Shown: piece after piece, positions 16,638-25,716 of the stretch | Position numbering within the stretch: the first letter of the stretch is position 1 | Layout: every line of letters starts with the position of its first letter | Source of the DNA: Candidatus Binatia bacterium | GTDB taxonomy: Bacteria > Desulfobacterota > Binatia > Bin18 | Assembly (NCBI GenBank): GCA_022826945.1 | Contig: JAJDTY010000071.1 | Location: forward strand, 1-64,000 | Reading direction: 5' to 3' | DNA: 64,000 nucleotides | The notes under the pieces: model-generated | Told to the model about the DNA's origin: nothing | Databases searched by the model: none | The model's input: only the letters and a program-made list of their open reading frames with translations | Program-made: the position numbers and the translations under genes

Positions 16638-19067
16638 ATGAGCACTGAAGAGCGTGGCTATCTATATACACTGGGAGAGCAGATTATTGCACGGCGGAGG
16701 CTTGTTTTACTGCTCGTTACCTTCGCCACTCTGATTTTCGCCTCGTTTGCCGTCCAGCTCGACCTCGTCACGCGGTTCGACGAACAACTGCCGGAGAACC
16801 ATCCTTTCATTCAGGTCCATAAAACCTACGCGCCGACCTTTGGCGGAGCCAACACCATCATGCTGATGTTGGAGGTCGATGAGGGCACCATCTTCAATCA
16901 GGCCACGTTGACCAAAATTTTCAATATGACTCAGGCGTTGGAGCGAGTGTATGGCGTGAATAATGAATTGGTCAACTCTATCGCCCACCGAACCAATCGC
17001 CGCGTGATCATGAAAAGTGGCGGGATGCAGGAAGTCGAGCCGGTCATGGAACGGGCACCCGAGACCGAGGCAGAAGTCGAGCGCGTCCGTCGGATCGTGC
17101 ATTCCTCACGGAATTTATACGGTGTGCTGGTTTCGCTGGACGAAAAGGCCGCCCTGCTCAATGCCACGTTTATCGAGCAGCGGCTCGATTATCGACGATT
17201 GTTTGAGGAAGTCCGGCGCTCTGTCGTTGAACCATATGAAGATGACAACACACGGATTTATCTGGCCGGTCAGCCGGCCCTGTACGGCTGGGTATATTTC
17301 TACGCCAAGCAGGTCTACGTCATTTTTCTGGCAACGACGGTGCTGCTGTGGTTGCTGCTGTACTGGTATTTTCACGATGTCCGCGGGGCGCTACGGCCTA
17401 CCTTGACCGGTGTCATCTCGGCCATTTGGGGGCTGGGATTTATCAAGATGATCGGCTTCAGCCTCGATCCCCTCACCCTCGTCATTCCCTTCTTTATCAC
17501 CGCCCGGGCGGTTAGCCACTCCGTCCAGATGCACGAGCGCTACTATGAGGAGTATCGTAAGGCAAATGGGCAAAAAGAGCCGGCCATTGTTGCCTCGTTC
17601 GCCGAGCTGTTCGTGCCAACCCTGTCGGGTATCCTGACCGATGCCCTGGGTCTGCTGGTGATCTTGTTCGTGCCCATTGTACTCTTGCAGAAGCTCGCCA
17701 TTAGTGCGGCGGTGTGGATTCTCGCCATTACCGTGAGCGAGCTCTTGCTGAACCCGATTGTCTATCACTACCTGCGTGAGCCTGACATCCGAGTCGTTGA
17801 GCGGCGTGAGAACGGGCTCTTCAAACGAATTGTCTCGACTGCTGCGCATTTTCTCGTCTCACCGGTGGGTAAAGGGGTAACGCTCGCCGGTTGGGCTATT
17901 GTTTTGGTCGTCAGCGTCTACTTCTGGCAAAATCTGGTTATTGGCGATCCGACCGCAGCTACTCCGCTCTTGTACCGCGACTCTCCGCACAATACCGCCC
18001 ATGCCCGCATCCAGGACACCTTTGGCGGGGTCGAGCAGCTTATGGTTGTGGTTGAACGTAAAGAGCCAGAGAAAAAAGAAGAGACCGAAGACGCAGGAGG
18101 CATGAGTGCGATCGACCGCTTTCGCCAGCAAAGCGAGGAACCTTCATTGGCGACTCCTGAGGTCTTGCCCTGGATCGAGCAGTTTCAGCGTGCCCTCGAA
18201 CGCGACCCATCGGTGGGGTTGAGTTTCTCATTTGTGGATATTCTGTCGGTCGTCAACGGGGCCATACACGAACAAGAGCCGAAATGGGAAGTCCTCCCCC
18301 GACGCAGGAGTGAGGTCCAGCTTCTGCTCGCCTCGTACTTCTTCGGCACCTCATTCCAGGAAAGTGCGCAGGTCATTGATCACAAATATCGCTCTGCACC
18401 CATCCGCTTCTTTCTGACTGATCATCAGGGCGAAACGATTCGGCGGGTCATTCAGCGAGCGCGTGACTATATCGATGCACATCCCAGCGACGTTGCCCAG
18501 TTTCGCCTCGCCGGCGGCCCGATTGGCGTGTTAGCCGCTGCGAACGAAGAGTTGTTCCGGAATGATATTCTGGTCAATATTCTTGGTTTTGGCACGATTT
18601 TCCTCGTCCTCGTTGTCACCTACCGCTCGGTCATGGCCGGGGTGTATATGATTATCCCCCTCCTCGTCGCAAATGCCGTAATTAACGCCTATATGGGGGC
18701 TCGCGATATTGGCATTAATATCCATACTCTGCCGGTGGTGACGGTCGGAGTCGGATTTGGCATCGACTATGCCCTGTATATTGTGAGTCGTATTATCGAA
18801 GAACATCGGCTGGGCAGCGGGCTAGATGACGCGGTCAGGACGGCCCTCGCAACGTCCGGGAAGGCGGTGACCTTTACCGCGCTGACCATGCTCCTCGGCA
18901 CGCTGTTCTGGACCATGTCCAGCCTGCGCTTTAGCGCCGAGATGGGGCTGCTGCTCGCGCTCTGGATGGGAGTGAGTTTCTTAGCAACCGTGACGCTGCT
19001 ACCCGTTCTGGTCGCACTCTTTAAGCCACGCTTTGTCACGGCACAAGCGGCTGCAGCCACACACTGA
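16638..19067 (+). CDS. RND superfamily (MMPL-type) exporter, copy 1
   Basis: An 809-residue inner-membrane RND protein of the MMPL/hopanoid-exporter-like group. There is one N-terminal transmembrane helix, a large periplasmic loop, a helix bundle beginning near YFYAKQVYVIFLATT, a second periplasmic loop and a C-terminal bundle. The proton-relay DY motif is in GFGIDYALYIV near residue 710, with the equivalent region in the first bundle around SAIWGLGFIKM. Compared with copy 2 (28461-30851) it carries an extra charged linker around EPEKKEETEDAGG. ATG at 16638 follows AAGGGGACAGC. The next gene is a DUF1329 protein; together with the DUF1302 barrels downstream this suggests export or import of hydrophobic molecules. 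Confidence 0.94.
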   Translation: MSTEERGYLYTLGEQIIARRRLVLLLVTFATLIFASFAVQLDLVTRFDEQLPENHPFIQVHKTYAPTFGGANTIMLMLEVDEGTIFNQATLTKIFNMTQALERVYGVNNELVNSIAHRTNRRVIMKSGGMQEVEPVMERAPETEAEVERVRRIVHSSRNLYGVLVSLDEKAALLNATFIEQRLDYRRLFEEVRRSVVEPYEDDNTRIYLAGQPALYGWVYFYAKQVYVIFLATTVLLWLLLYWYFHDVRGALRPTLTGVISAIWGLGFIKMIGFSLDPLTLVIPFFITARAVSHSVQMHERYYEEYRKANGQKEPAIVASFAELFVPTLSGILTDALGLLVILFVPIVLLQKLAISAAVWILAITVSELLLNPIVYHYLREPDIRVVERRENGLFKRIVSTAAHFLVSPVGKGVTLAGWAIVLVVSVYFWQNLVIGDPTAATPLLYRDSPHNTAHARIQDTFGGVEQLMVVVERKEPEKKEETEDAGGMSAIDRFRQQSEEPSLATPEVLPWIEQFQRALERDPSVGLSFSFVDILSVVNGAIHEQEPKWEVLPRRRSEVQLLLASYFFGTSFQESAQVIDHKYRSAPIRFFLTDHQGETIRRVIQRARDYIDAHPSDVAQFRLAGGPIGVLAAANEELFRNDILVNILGFGTIFLVLVVTYRSVMAGVYMIIPLLVANAVINAYMGARDIGINIHTLPVVTVGVGFGIDYALYIVSRIIEEHRLGSGLDDAVRTALATSGKAVTFTALTMLLGTLFWTMSSLRFSAEMGLLLALWMGVSFLATVTLLPVLVALFKPRFVTAQAAAATH

Positions 19068-19313
19068 CCGCTTTGTTTCTGGTACCCTTATGGAACAGAA
19101 TCGAAGAAGACGCTTTACTCTTACCGGACAATCCACCCCCTCCCGGAGGATGTGGAAAAAGCCTCTTCTGAAACTATTGACGAAATATGCACGCTTAGAA
19201 AGATAAAGCGGTCGGACAGAAAGGAGACAATGATGAGCCGATCCCCCCCGACGCTAGCTAAACAGTCGCACCCGTTTACCTCACAGGAATGTTCTAAAAA
19301 AGGAGAGGATTTT

Positions 19314-20639
19314 ATGAGGACCTATTGGTGGACCAGAATTACCTGCGCACTCGCGCTCGTGGGCGCTATGGGCCTGTCAGCCCCGAGTTGGGTAGCGGCC
19401 GATGTCAATCCAGGGGACACCGTTACCAAAGACAATATGGCTGAGGCCGCTGATCTTCTTATCCCAGGTATCCAGTGGTTTGTCGAAAACGGCATGCCCA
19501 TTCAGGTTGGCGAGTATAAGAAAGTCAATTTACCGAAACTCTATGCGGAAGCGACCGAGAAATACTCCGGCCAAGTCCAACTCTCGGCGGATGGCCGTGA
19601 GATGTTTAACTATGTGGCCGGTGTTCCGTTCCCAAATATCGACCCCAACGATCCGATGGCCGGGTCGAAGATCATGTGGAACCAGGAGCAGAAACCTGCC
19701 TATGTCGACAACGTCGGGACGGAATGGATCGTCGAATTGGTCAATGCCAGAGGAGAGATGGAGCGGATGTACGGCTCCCAGTTCTGGCGTCGGATGATGT
19801 GGACCGGCCGTCTGTACACCGATCCCAAACCGATTGTCCCCAACAACCCACCGATGCGCTATACGGAGCAGTTTGGCCCCCTCTTTATCCCGAACGACCT
19901 CAAGGGTGCCGGCGTGCTGAATACGCGCTATCTGCCAACGAATATTCCGGATGACTCGTATATGTATCTCCCCGAGCTGCGCCGGGTGCGTCGTATTAGT
20001 GTCGCCAACCGCTCTGACGCCTTCTGGGGCACGGACATGGACCTGGACTCCCTGTGGGGTATGAATTCCAAGGTGGCGTATTGGAAGTTCCGCCTCTTGG
20101 CCGAGAAGCAGATCCTGGCCCCGGTCCACATGGGCAAGTACGGAACCCGTGATGTCTGGTGTGCACAGCCGGACGGCAGAAGCGGCCCGATTGCGTTCAT
20201 GCCGTGCAATATTAACTGGGAGAAGCGCAACGTCTATGTTGTTGAGGGCCTCCCAGCGGCCTACAGCCAGTATGCCTACTCCAAGCGCATCTTCTATGTG
20301 GACAAAGACTTCTGGGCGCAGAATTTCTCCGAAATGTACGACAACGGTGGTGAGCTGTGGAAACTCTGGTTTAACATGTATGAGTATGGCCCGAAGCCGT
20401 ATGAAGGATATCCCACAAAACCCCTCCGTGGTGGCAAATACAACTACACGGATGATTGGGCCTTTACCCCGCACGGGATGATGGCCGACCTCCAGGTTGT
20501 CCACTCCACCAAGTGGGATGCACCGTCCGGTTACGAGAAGAGGGAAGACTGGGTCAACGAGTGGTATTTCAACGAAGCGGTCGAAATCAACACGGCCGCG
20601 GCGTTTTCGGTGAACTTCCTCATCCAAAGTGCCCGCTAA
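19314..20639 (+). CDS. DUF1329 family periplasmic protein (LolA-like fold), copy 1
   Basis: A 441-residue DUF1329 protein. The N-terminus MRTYWWTRITCALALVG to the AAD site is a Sec signal peptide, so the mature protein is periplasmic. DUF1329 is placed near the LolA/LolB lipoprotein-carrier fold, which binds lipid moieties. Conserved family landmarks are YAGVPFPNIDPNDPMAG-like text, QFWRRMMW, LPELRRVRRISVANRSDAFWG and the C-terminal VNFLIQSAR. ATG at 19314 has AAAGGAGAGG upstream; the open frame to 19152 has no ribosome site. It follows RND copy 1 and shares strong similarity with copy 2 at 25717, including the identical last eight residues. Confidence 0.94.
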   Translation: MRTYWWTRITCALALVGAMGLSAPSWVAADVNPGDTVTKDNMAEAADLLIPGIQWFVENGMPIQVGEYKKVNLPKLYAEATEKYSGQVQLSADGREMFNYVAGVPFPNIDPNDPMAGSKIMWNQEQKPAYVDNVGTEWIVELVNARGEMERMYGSQFWRRMMWTGRLYTDPKPIVPNNPPMRYTEQFGPLFIPNDLKGAGVLNTRYLPTNIPDDSYMYLPELRRVRRISVANRSDAFWGTDMDLDSLWGMNSKVAYWKFRLLAEKQILAPVHMGKYGTRDVWCAQPDGRSGPIAFMPCNINWEKRNVYVVEGLPAAYSQYAYSKRIFYVDKDFWAQNFSEMYDNGGELWKLWFNMYEYGPKPYEGYPTKPLRGGKYNYTDDWAFTPHGMMADLQVVHSTKWDAPSGYEKREDWVNEWYFNEAVEINTAAAFSVNFLIQSAR

Positions 20640-20652
20640 CCCGACAACCGGT

Positions 20653-20680
20653 AGAGAGGGGACCTAAAGGTTCCCTCTCT
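20653..20680 (+). terminator. 12-bp hairpin after DUF1329 copy 1
   Basis: AGAGAGGGGACC pairs with GGTTCCCTCTCT (one G-U) across a TAAA loop, 13 bases after the stop codon. There is no immediate T-tract, but a T-rich stretch (CTTTTTCTC) follows about 20 bases later. Confidence 0.6.
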
Positions 20681-20763
20681 CGTGACAGCCACCAGCGGCT
20701 TTTTCTCTATTTCCTTTTTTGTTAGGCTGGCCGCACTTTCATTTTGTGGAGGGGGAGGGATTC

Positions 20764-21129
20764 ATGGCGAGCGATACAGAACAGACAGGCGGGGACAGTG
20801 GCCTTTCCAAAGCAGTATGGCATTATATCAGCGTGGGAGTGCTGTGGATTGGGCTATTGTTCACGGGCGTGGCCTTTGAACGCCTCGGACTGACCACATC
20901 CTATCTAACGAGCCTGCTCCCAGGTGAGGTCAACACGCTCAAGACACAAATTGCCGAATATGAGAGCATGAACCAAAACCTGACGCACGAGAGAGATCAA
21001 GCGGTCAAGACGAGCGACACCCGTGAGCTTGAGTTGAGTAAGCTCAGACGAGTGGTCCAAGAGCTTGAGGCGGAAATTGATACATTAAAAGCGGTGCCCG
21101 CCGCAACGCCCACGCCCGCAGCGTCATAA
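20764..21129 (+). CDS. Small membrane-anchored coiled-coil protein
   Basis: A 121-residue protein of unknown function. One transmembrane segment is visible (VWHYISVGVLWIGLLFTGVA), followed by a long heptad-rich helix with many Leu, Glu, Lys and Arg (residues about 55-108) and a Pro/Ala/Thr tail. Such proteins often act as membrane scaffolds or division/envelope adaptors, but nothing specific can be claimed. ATG at 20764 has GGAGGGGGAGGG upstream, a strong ribosome site. It sits between DUF1329 copy 1 and the Gld-type ABC cluster. Confidence 0.8.
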   Translation: MASDTEQTGGDSGLSKAVWHYISVGVLWIGLLFTGVAFERLGLTTSYLTSLLPGEVNTLKTQIAEYESMNQNLTHERDQAVKTSDTRELELSKLRRVVQELEAEIDTLKAVPAATPTPAAS

Positions 21130-21162
21130 CCAAGCGCGCTCAGTACGCGCACCCCCCTTGCA

Positions 21163-21197
21163 GTCAAAGACGGGGAAATCGTTGGACTGTTAGGGCC
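21163..21197 (+). repeat. 35-bp direct repeat of an ABC Walker A coding segment, just upstream of the ABC gene
   Basis: Positions 21163-21197 match 21281-21315 inside the next gene at 31 of 35 bases, with a 24-base identical core starting CGGGGAAATCG. The internal copy encodes VKSGEIVGLLGP directly before the Walker A GxxGSGKTT. The upstream copy reads VKDGEIVGLLGP in an open frame (frame of 21160) that then continues into unrelated residues and stops at 21265-21267 (TGA). It therefore looks like a fragment of an ABC ATPase gene left by duplication or recombination. Confidence 0.8.
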
Positions 21198-21211
21198 TTT
21201 GCAAGGTTTTT

Positions 21212-22165
21212 ATGATTGGCGTTCAGAACGTTACAAAATATTATGGGCAGGTATGCGCCCTAGATGACGTCTCCTTTACGGTCAAGAGCGGGGAAATCGT
21301 TGGACTGTTAGGACCGAATGGTTCTGGGAAGACCACGCTCATGCGTATCCTGACCGGATTTTTTCCCGCAACCGAAGGGGTGGTTCAAGTCGCAGGGCTT
21401 GATGTGGCCACGTCCTCGCTCGAAGTCCGCAACCGTCTGGGCTATCTACCGGAGAACGTTGTCCTCTACCCGGACATGTCCGTTCGCGCATTTCTGCACT
21501 TCTGCGCCCGGGTCAAGATCGATGGGGCGGTACAGCGCCGCAGCCATGTTGAGCGCGTCCTCAGTGAGTGCGCACTCGAACCTATGGCCCATCGCCAGAT
21601 GGGCACGCTTTCAAAAGGCTACCGCCAGCGAGTCGGGCTCGCCCAAGCCCTGTTGGGTAATCCCGAAGTCCTCATCCTGGACGAGCCGACGGTTGGCCTC
21701 GATCCGAACCAGGTTATCGACATCCGCGAACTCATCAAGGGGCTGGGCGGAAAGGCAACGATCTTGCTGTCCAGCCATATCCTGCACGAGGTGGAGCTGA
21801 TGTGTGAACGGGTGGTCATTATTGACAAGGGTCATATTCTTGCCGAGGACACGACCGACCGCTTAAGCGAGCGCATCCAGGGAGCGGCAAACGTACGGGT
21901 CCGGGCAAGTGGACCGCACCCCGATATACTCAGTGCGTTGCGCGCACTCAAAGCAGTCGATCAGGTCATCGAACACGACGAGGAAAGCGACGGACCGGAG
22001 GGGGCGGTCTTTACGGTCCGGTCCTCCAATCACGACATCGCTCGGGAGATTGCCCAGACGATCATCCATAATGGCTGGGCGCTGCATGAGCTCAGACCGG
22101 TGACCCTCGACCTTGAGGCCCTTTTTGTCCGCTTGACCAGAGAGGAGCAAAAGGAAGCAGCATGA
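21212..22165 (+). CDS. ABC transporter ATP-binding protein (GldA-like)
   Basis: A 317-residue ATPase. Walker A is GPNGSGKTT near residue 35, the signature segment is LSKGYRQRVGLAQALLG, Walker B is VLILDEPTVGLDP, and the H-loop is SSHILHEVE. The C-terminal extension is typical of ATPases paired with ABC-2 permeases. It powers the membrane partner encoded 96 bases downstream. Together with the permease, GldG-like and DUF4340 genes it forms the set seen in Bacteroidetes gliding genes (gldA/F/G) but also in many non-gliding bacteria, where the substrate is unknown. The start ATG at 21212 has CAAGG nearby. A near-copy of its own Walker A region lies just upstream. Confidence 0.93.
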   Translation: MIGVQNVTKYYGQVCALDDVSFTVKSGEIVGLLGPNGSGKTTLMRILTGFFPATEGVVQVAGLDVATSSLEVRNRLGYLPENVVLYPDMSVRAFLHFCARVKIDGAVQRRSHVERVLSECALEPMAHRQMGTLSKGYRQRVGLAQALLGNPEVLILDEPTVGLDPNQVIDIRELIKGLGGKATILLSSHILHEVELMCERVVIIDKGHILAEDTTDRLSERIQGAANVRVRASGPHPDILSALRALKAVDQVIEHDEESDGPEGAVFTVRSSNHDIAREIAQTIIHNGWALHELRPVTLDLEALFVRLTREEQKEAA

Positions 22166-22261
22166 AACGTCACAGCGCCCGCCATATCTCGGTGTTGGGA
22201 CCGCGCGCTCAGCGTCAGCGGGTGAAGCATGGATAAGGCGTCTTTCTGATAGGATGAAACG

Positions 22262-23011
22262 ATGTTTGTGAATTTTTGGGCCGTTCTGAGTAAGGAATTA
22301 CGCTCCTATTTTCTGTCGCCGTTTATTTATCTGATCTCGGCGGTCTTTCTGCTGCTGAGTGGCTATTATTTTTACTCGGACCTGGTTTTCTATGTCCAGT
22401 TCGGCTTTGGGATGAATATCATGGAAAACTTTTGGCAGTTGATGTTCACCGACCTGCGGCTGGTCATCATGCTCACGGTCCCCTTCCTGACCATGCGTCT
22501 CTTTGCCGAAGAAAAGCGGCTCGGCACGATCGAGCTCTTGCTGACCTACCCGATGCGTGACACCGACCTCTTTTGGGGCAAATTTGCCGCGTGTGCGATC
22601 GCCACGCTGTTTATGCTGTCGTTTACCCTGCTCTACCCCGTGTTGATGTTTTTCCTGCAGCCGTTCGACTGGACGCTCGTCTTGCCCGGCTATGTGGGGC
22701 TGGTGCTGCTTGCCCTGTCGTTTATCGCCTGTGGCCTGTTTATTTCGTCGCTCACGGATAACACTGTTGTTGCCGGGTTGGGCTCACTTGGGGCACTGCT
22801 CTTTTTTTGGATCCTGAGCTGGAACGACGGGGCGACGCAATTCGGTCTCATCAGTACGATTGCCTCCGTCTCCATGGTCACCCACTTCCAGAGCTTTGCC
22901 CGAGGGTTAATCGATTCCAAAGAGATCACCTTCTTTTTGCTCTTTATTATCTTTTTCAGCTTTCTGACTCTTCGCTCTCTGGAAGCGCGGCACTGGAAGG
23001 GACGCAGATGA
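22262..23011 (+). CDS. ABC-2 type permease (GldF-like)
   Basis: A 249-residue integral membrane protein with about six transmembrane helices, starting MFVNFWAVLSKELRSYFLSPF, a typical ABC-2 permease N-terminus. The motif FAEEKRLGTIELLLTYPM and the following helix match gliding-type/CcmB-like permeases. It is the membrane partner of the ATPase upstream. Its stop overlaps the next start as ATGA at 23008-23011, so it is translationally coupled to the GldG-like gene. Confidence 0.9.
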   Translation: MFVNFWAVLSKELRSYFLSPFIYLISAVFLLLSGYYFYSDLVFYVQFGFGMNIMENFWQLMFTDLRLVIMLTVPFLTMRLFAEEKRLGTIELLLTYPMRDTDLFWGKFAACAIATLFMLSFTLLYPVLMFFLQPFDWTLVLPGYVGLVLLALSFIACGLFISSLTDNTVVAGLGSLGALLFFWILSWNDGATQFGLISTIASVSMVTHFQSFARGLIDSKEITFFLLFIIFFSFLTLRSLEARHWKGRR

Positions 23012-24372
23012 CGGCCAACGTGCGCAATGCGCTCAAACTCATTGTTGGAACCCTGGGGTTCTTTGCCCTGATTGTGTCGGTCCAGTCTCTTCTCTCCGAA
23101 CGGAATCAGCGGCTTGACCTGACCCCACAGAAAAAATTTACGCTCTCGCCACGGGCGCAACAGGTCGTGTCCGACCTGAAACGCGATGTCCAGGTCATGG
23201 CCTTTGTTCACAGCGACCGTCCGGAAAACTTCTTTATCGAAGACATGCTCAGTCGTATGGCCGACCTCTCCCCCCACTTCAATTACAGCATTGTCGATAT
23301 CAACCGGAACCCGGCCCTGGCTCGGGAATACCAGGCGACCCAATACGGGACGATGGTGTTTGAGTCGAGTGGGATACGCAAAGGCACACTGCTGGGGAGA
23401 GGCGAATCCGCAGCCATTGCCACCCTGCTTCAGGTCACACGCGCACAGGGAGACAAAGTTATTTACTTTCTGACCGGGCATGGGGAGGCAAACCTGGCCG
23501 ATGCGTCTCCACGTCGGGGCTACAGTAAACTCCGGGGAGCCCTGGTTGACGAATTCTATGATGAGAAAACCCTCTCACTCGGCGAGAGTGGCGCGGTTCC
23601 AGAGGACGCCGCCGTGGTGGTCATCTTCGGCCCAAGCTCGGATTTTCTTCCGTTCGAACTCGAAGCGCTGGACGCCTATGTGCGGCGTGGGGGAGCCCTG
23701 TTTGTCCTGCTCGACCCAGACAGTTCGCCTTCATTCGTCACTTTTCTTGAGCGCTACGGCATTCACCTGCCACCCCTGATTGCGGTCGATCCCACGAAGC
23801 GTCTCTATGCCGGCGAGATGTTGACCTTCCGGGCTTCCGCGACGAGTAAACCGCACCCGATGATCCGTTCGGTTAATGCGCCGCCTATTTTTTCACTCGC
23901 CCGCGTCGTGGAGATGGAGCCGGACCGGGCAAAGGGCCTGATTGCGACCGCTATCCTGGCGACCTCACCCCAAGGCTGGGCCAGTGCGCAGGAAAACATC
24001 CCGCGCAGTGGGGTGACGACGTTTGAAGAGGAGCGGGACGTGCACGGCCCCATTCCGATTGCCGGTGAAATGACCATTCAGACCGGAGAGACGCTGGGAC
24101 ACCTTGTGGTGTTTGGCGATGCGGATTTCGCCAATAATAACTTGGTCGAACAGGGTGGCAATAAAGATCTCTTCATCAATGCCATCAATTGGCTGGCCGA
24201 AGACCAGGGGCAAATGGCAGCCAGACCGGAAACCCAGCAGTCAGGTGTCAATCAACTCTTTCTCTCCTCGGATCAAATTCAGACCGTGCTGGTCACGAGC
24301 ACCATCATCGTACCGGGCTTTTTCTTGTTGATCGGGGTCGGCGTCTTTCTGGGGCGGAGGTATCGCGGATGA
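23008..24372 (+). CDS. GldG-family ABC transporter auxiliary protein
   Basis: A 454-residue protein with one N-terminal helix (KLIVGTLGFFALIVSVQSLL), a large extracytoplasmic domain and one C-terminal helix (TSTIIVPGFFLLIGVGVFL). The domain includes QRLDLTPQKKFTLSPRAQQV, FLTGHGEANL and DAYVRRGGALFVLLDPD, characteristic of the GldG/PF09822 auxiliary family. It overlaps the permease stop (ATGA at 23008) and is itself overlapped by DUF4340 (ATGA at 24369). The long domain probably works on the outer face of the inner membrane with the ABC permease; the substrate is unknown. Confidence 0.9.
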   Translation: MTANVRNALKLIVGTLGFFALIVSVQSLLSERNQRLDLTPQKKFTLSPRAQQVVSDLKRDVQVMAFVHSDRPENFFIEDMLSRMADLSPHFNYSIVDINRNPALAREYQATQYGTMVFESSGIRKGTLLGRGESAAIATLLQVTRAQGDKVIYFLTGHGEANLADASPRRGYSKLRGALVDEFYDEKTLSLGESGAVPEDAAVVVIFGPSSDFLPFELEALDAYVRRGGALFVLLDPDSSPSFVTFLERYGIHLPPLIAVDPTKRLYAGEMLTFRASATSKPHPMIRSVNAPPIFSLARVVEMEPDRAKGLIATAILATSPQGWASAQENIPRSGVTTFEEERDVHGPIPIAGEMTIQTGETLGHLVVFGDADFANNNLVEQGGNKDLFINAINWLAEDQGQMAARPETQQSGVNQLFLSSDQIQTVLVTSTIIVPGFFLLIGVGVFLGRRYRG

Positions 24373-24947
24373 CGTGGCGGCGGGTTGGCCTCTATTATCT
24401 TTTTGCTATTGTCCTCGGGGGGTATTACCTCCTTTTTGAATGGCGTCCGGGCGGTCCGGACGCCCCGATTTTTGAACCGCGTCCGGTCCAGGAGAGTACT
24501 TTTCTGGCACTCAAACGGAGCGCGATTTACAAACTTTCCATCAAGCGCCAGCAACACATTTTTGTCTCGCAACGCAGCGAGGGCCAGCCGGGTGAGGCGA
24601 TCGATGAGTGGCAGGTGCTTGAACCGACTGGAGCGCCGGTGACCTCTGCACTGGTGAGCGGCTTTATTGAAAATCTCACCCCGGACAGGAAGGTCCCTAT
24701 CGTTCACGAGGCTCCGGAGGACTTGGCGTCGTACGGCTTGGCCCCACCCGCTTCAACCATTATCATCGAGGGCGAAGGCGAACCCAGCAAGGAAACGATC
24801 TTTATTGGGAGCTATAATCCGACACAAACGGCAGTCTATGCCCGTAAAGATAGCTCTCCCGAGGTCGTCCTCTTAGGCTATAATGTAAAATATTATGAAG
24901 ATCTGATCTTTCAGGCAACACAGCGTGATACAGAAGAGCGTTCCTAG
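24369..24947 (+). CDS. DUF4340 family protein
   Basis: A 192-residue DUF4340-type protein that commonly follows GldG genes. One N-terminal transmembrane helix (VGLYYLFAIVLGGYYLLF) anchors a periplasmic beta-rich domain with LKRSAIYKLSIKR and DLASYGLAPPASTI, the latter being the typical YGL-P signature of DUF4340. ATG at 24369 overlaps the GldG stop (ATGA). Members of this family are short or repeated; this one has a single copy. It probably forms part of the same membrane complex. Confidence 0.82.
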   Translation: MTWRRVGLYYLFAIVLGGYYLLFEWRPGGPDAPIFEPRPVQESTFLALKRSAIYKLSIKRQQHIFVSQRSEGQPGEAIDEWQVLEPTGAPVTSALVSGFIENLTPDRKVPIVHEAPEDLASYGLAPPASTIIIEGEGEPSKETIFIGSYNPTQTAVYARKDSSPEVVLLGYNVKYYEDLIFQATQRDTEERS

Positions 24948-24972
24948 CCGTCGGCTGAGCAAAAAGAGCCAG

Positions 24973-25530
24973 ATGAACAAGCACGCGCGTTCAAGACTGC
25001 TCAGAGTGCCTGTCCTCTGTCTCTGGTTCGCCGTACTGTCCGGCTGCCAGCCTGAGACCGTCAGTGTCCAGGACGACCTCACGGCGTATATGGATCAGGC
25101 CCGTCTATGGGCCGCAACCGAGGCGAAAATTAACAACGCGATTGCCAGCGTCAGAAAAGACCAGTTCGTGCATGATGACTTTGTGCTGGAAACCATGCGC
25201 CCGGCAATCGGGATCGCCCGGGAGTATGTTGTCGAATTAGAGCGCTATGAACCGCAGTCCCCGGCCCTGGTACAGGTCCACCAAGGCTATATCGAATCCT
25301 GGCGCGCCCATGAATTTGCTCTGGTGTCAGTCGTTGATGCCGTTGAACGACAGGATTATATTCAGCTCTCACGGGCGAATGATGAGTTGCTGGAGGCACA
25401 ACGCTCGGTTTCGGACGTTCTTGCCGCCCTTGCGCGTCTCCTCCGTGAAGCCGGCCTGACCCCGGACACGCCAACCGGACGACCGCTCGAACCCCCAAGC
25501 CAGGGATTTAGCATTGACCCGTCCTCCTAA
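24973..25530 (+). CDS. Hypothetical lipoprotein
   Basis: A 185-residue protein whose N-terminus has a basic start, a hydrophobic stretch and a lipobox (FAVLSGC), so it is predicted to be a lipid-anchored envelope protein. The mature part is helical and charged, with no domain I recognise. ATG at 24973 is chosen since it begins the lipoprotein signal; the frame is open from 24925, overlapping DUF4340. It lies 25 bases after DUF4340 and closes the ABC cluster. Confidence 0.75.
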   Translation: MNKHARSRLLRVPVLCLWFAVLSGCQPETVSVQDDLTAYMDQARLWAATEAKINNAIASVRKDQFVHDDFVLETMRPAIGIAREYVVELERYEPQSPALVQVHQGYIESWRAHEFALVSVVDAVERQDYIQLSRANDELLEAQRSVSDVLAALARLLREAGLTPDTPTGRPLEPPSQGFSIDPSS

Positions 25531-25716
25531 AGACCCCTCCCCCAAGACTGCCAAAACACGGTCTCATCAGAGTGTTCCAGAATCCCTCGGGTTCCCCCCT
25601 TCCGCAGTAGTAGAAAAAAACCTGCCGTTGAGCTATTGATCCTTATCCCCACGCTCCATATTACAGTGGGGAGGAAATTTCACCCAGGGCAGTGGTCTCG
25701 AAAGGAGGCTTATAGT

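Noticed and set aside
19530..20627. A 365-codon open frame on the minus strand opposite DUF1329 copy 1, and similar long antisense frames (e.g. 37164-38291).
   Set aside because: They mirror strongly coding plus-strand genes with recognisable families; the antisense products have no recognisable domain and lack ribosome sites.
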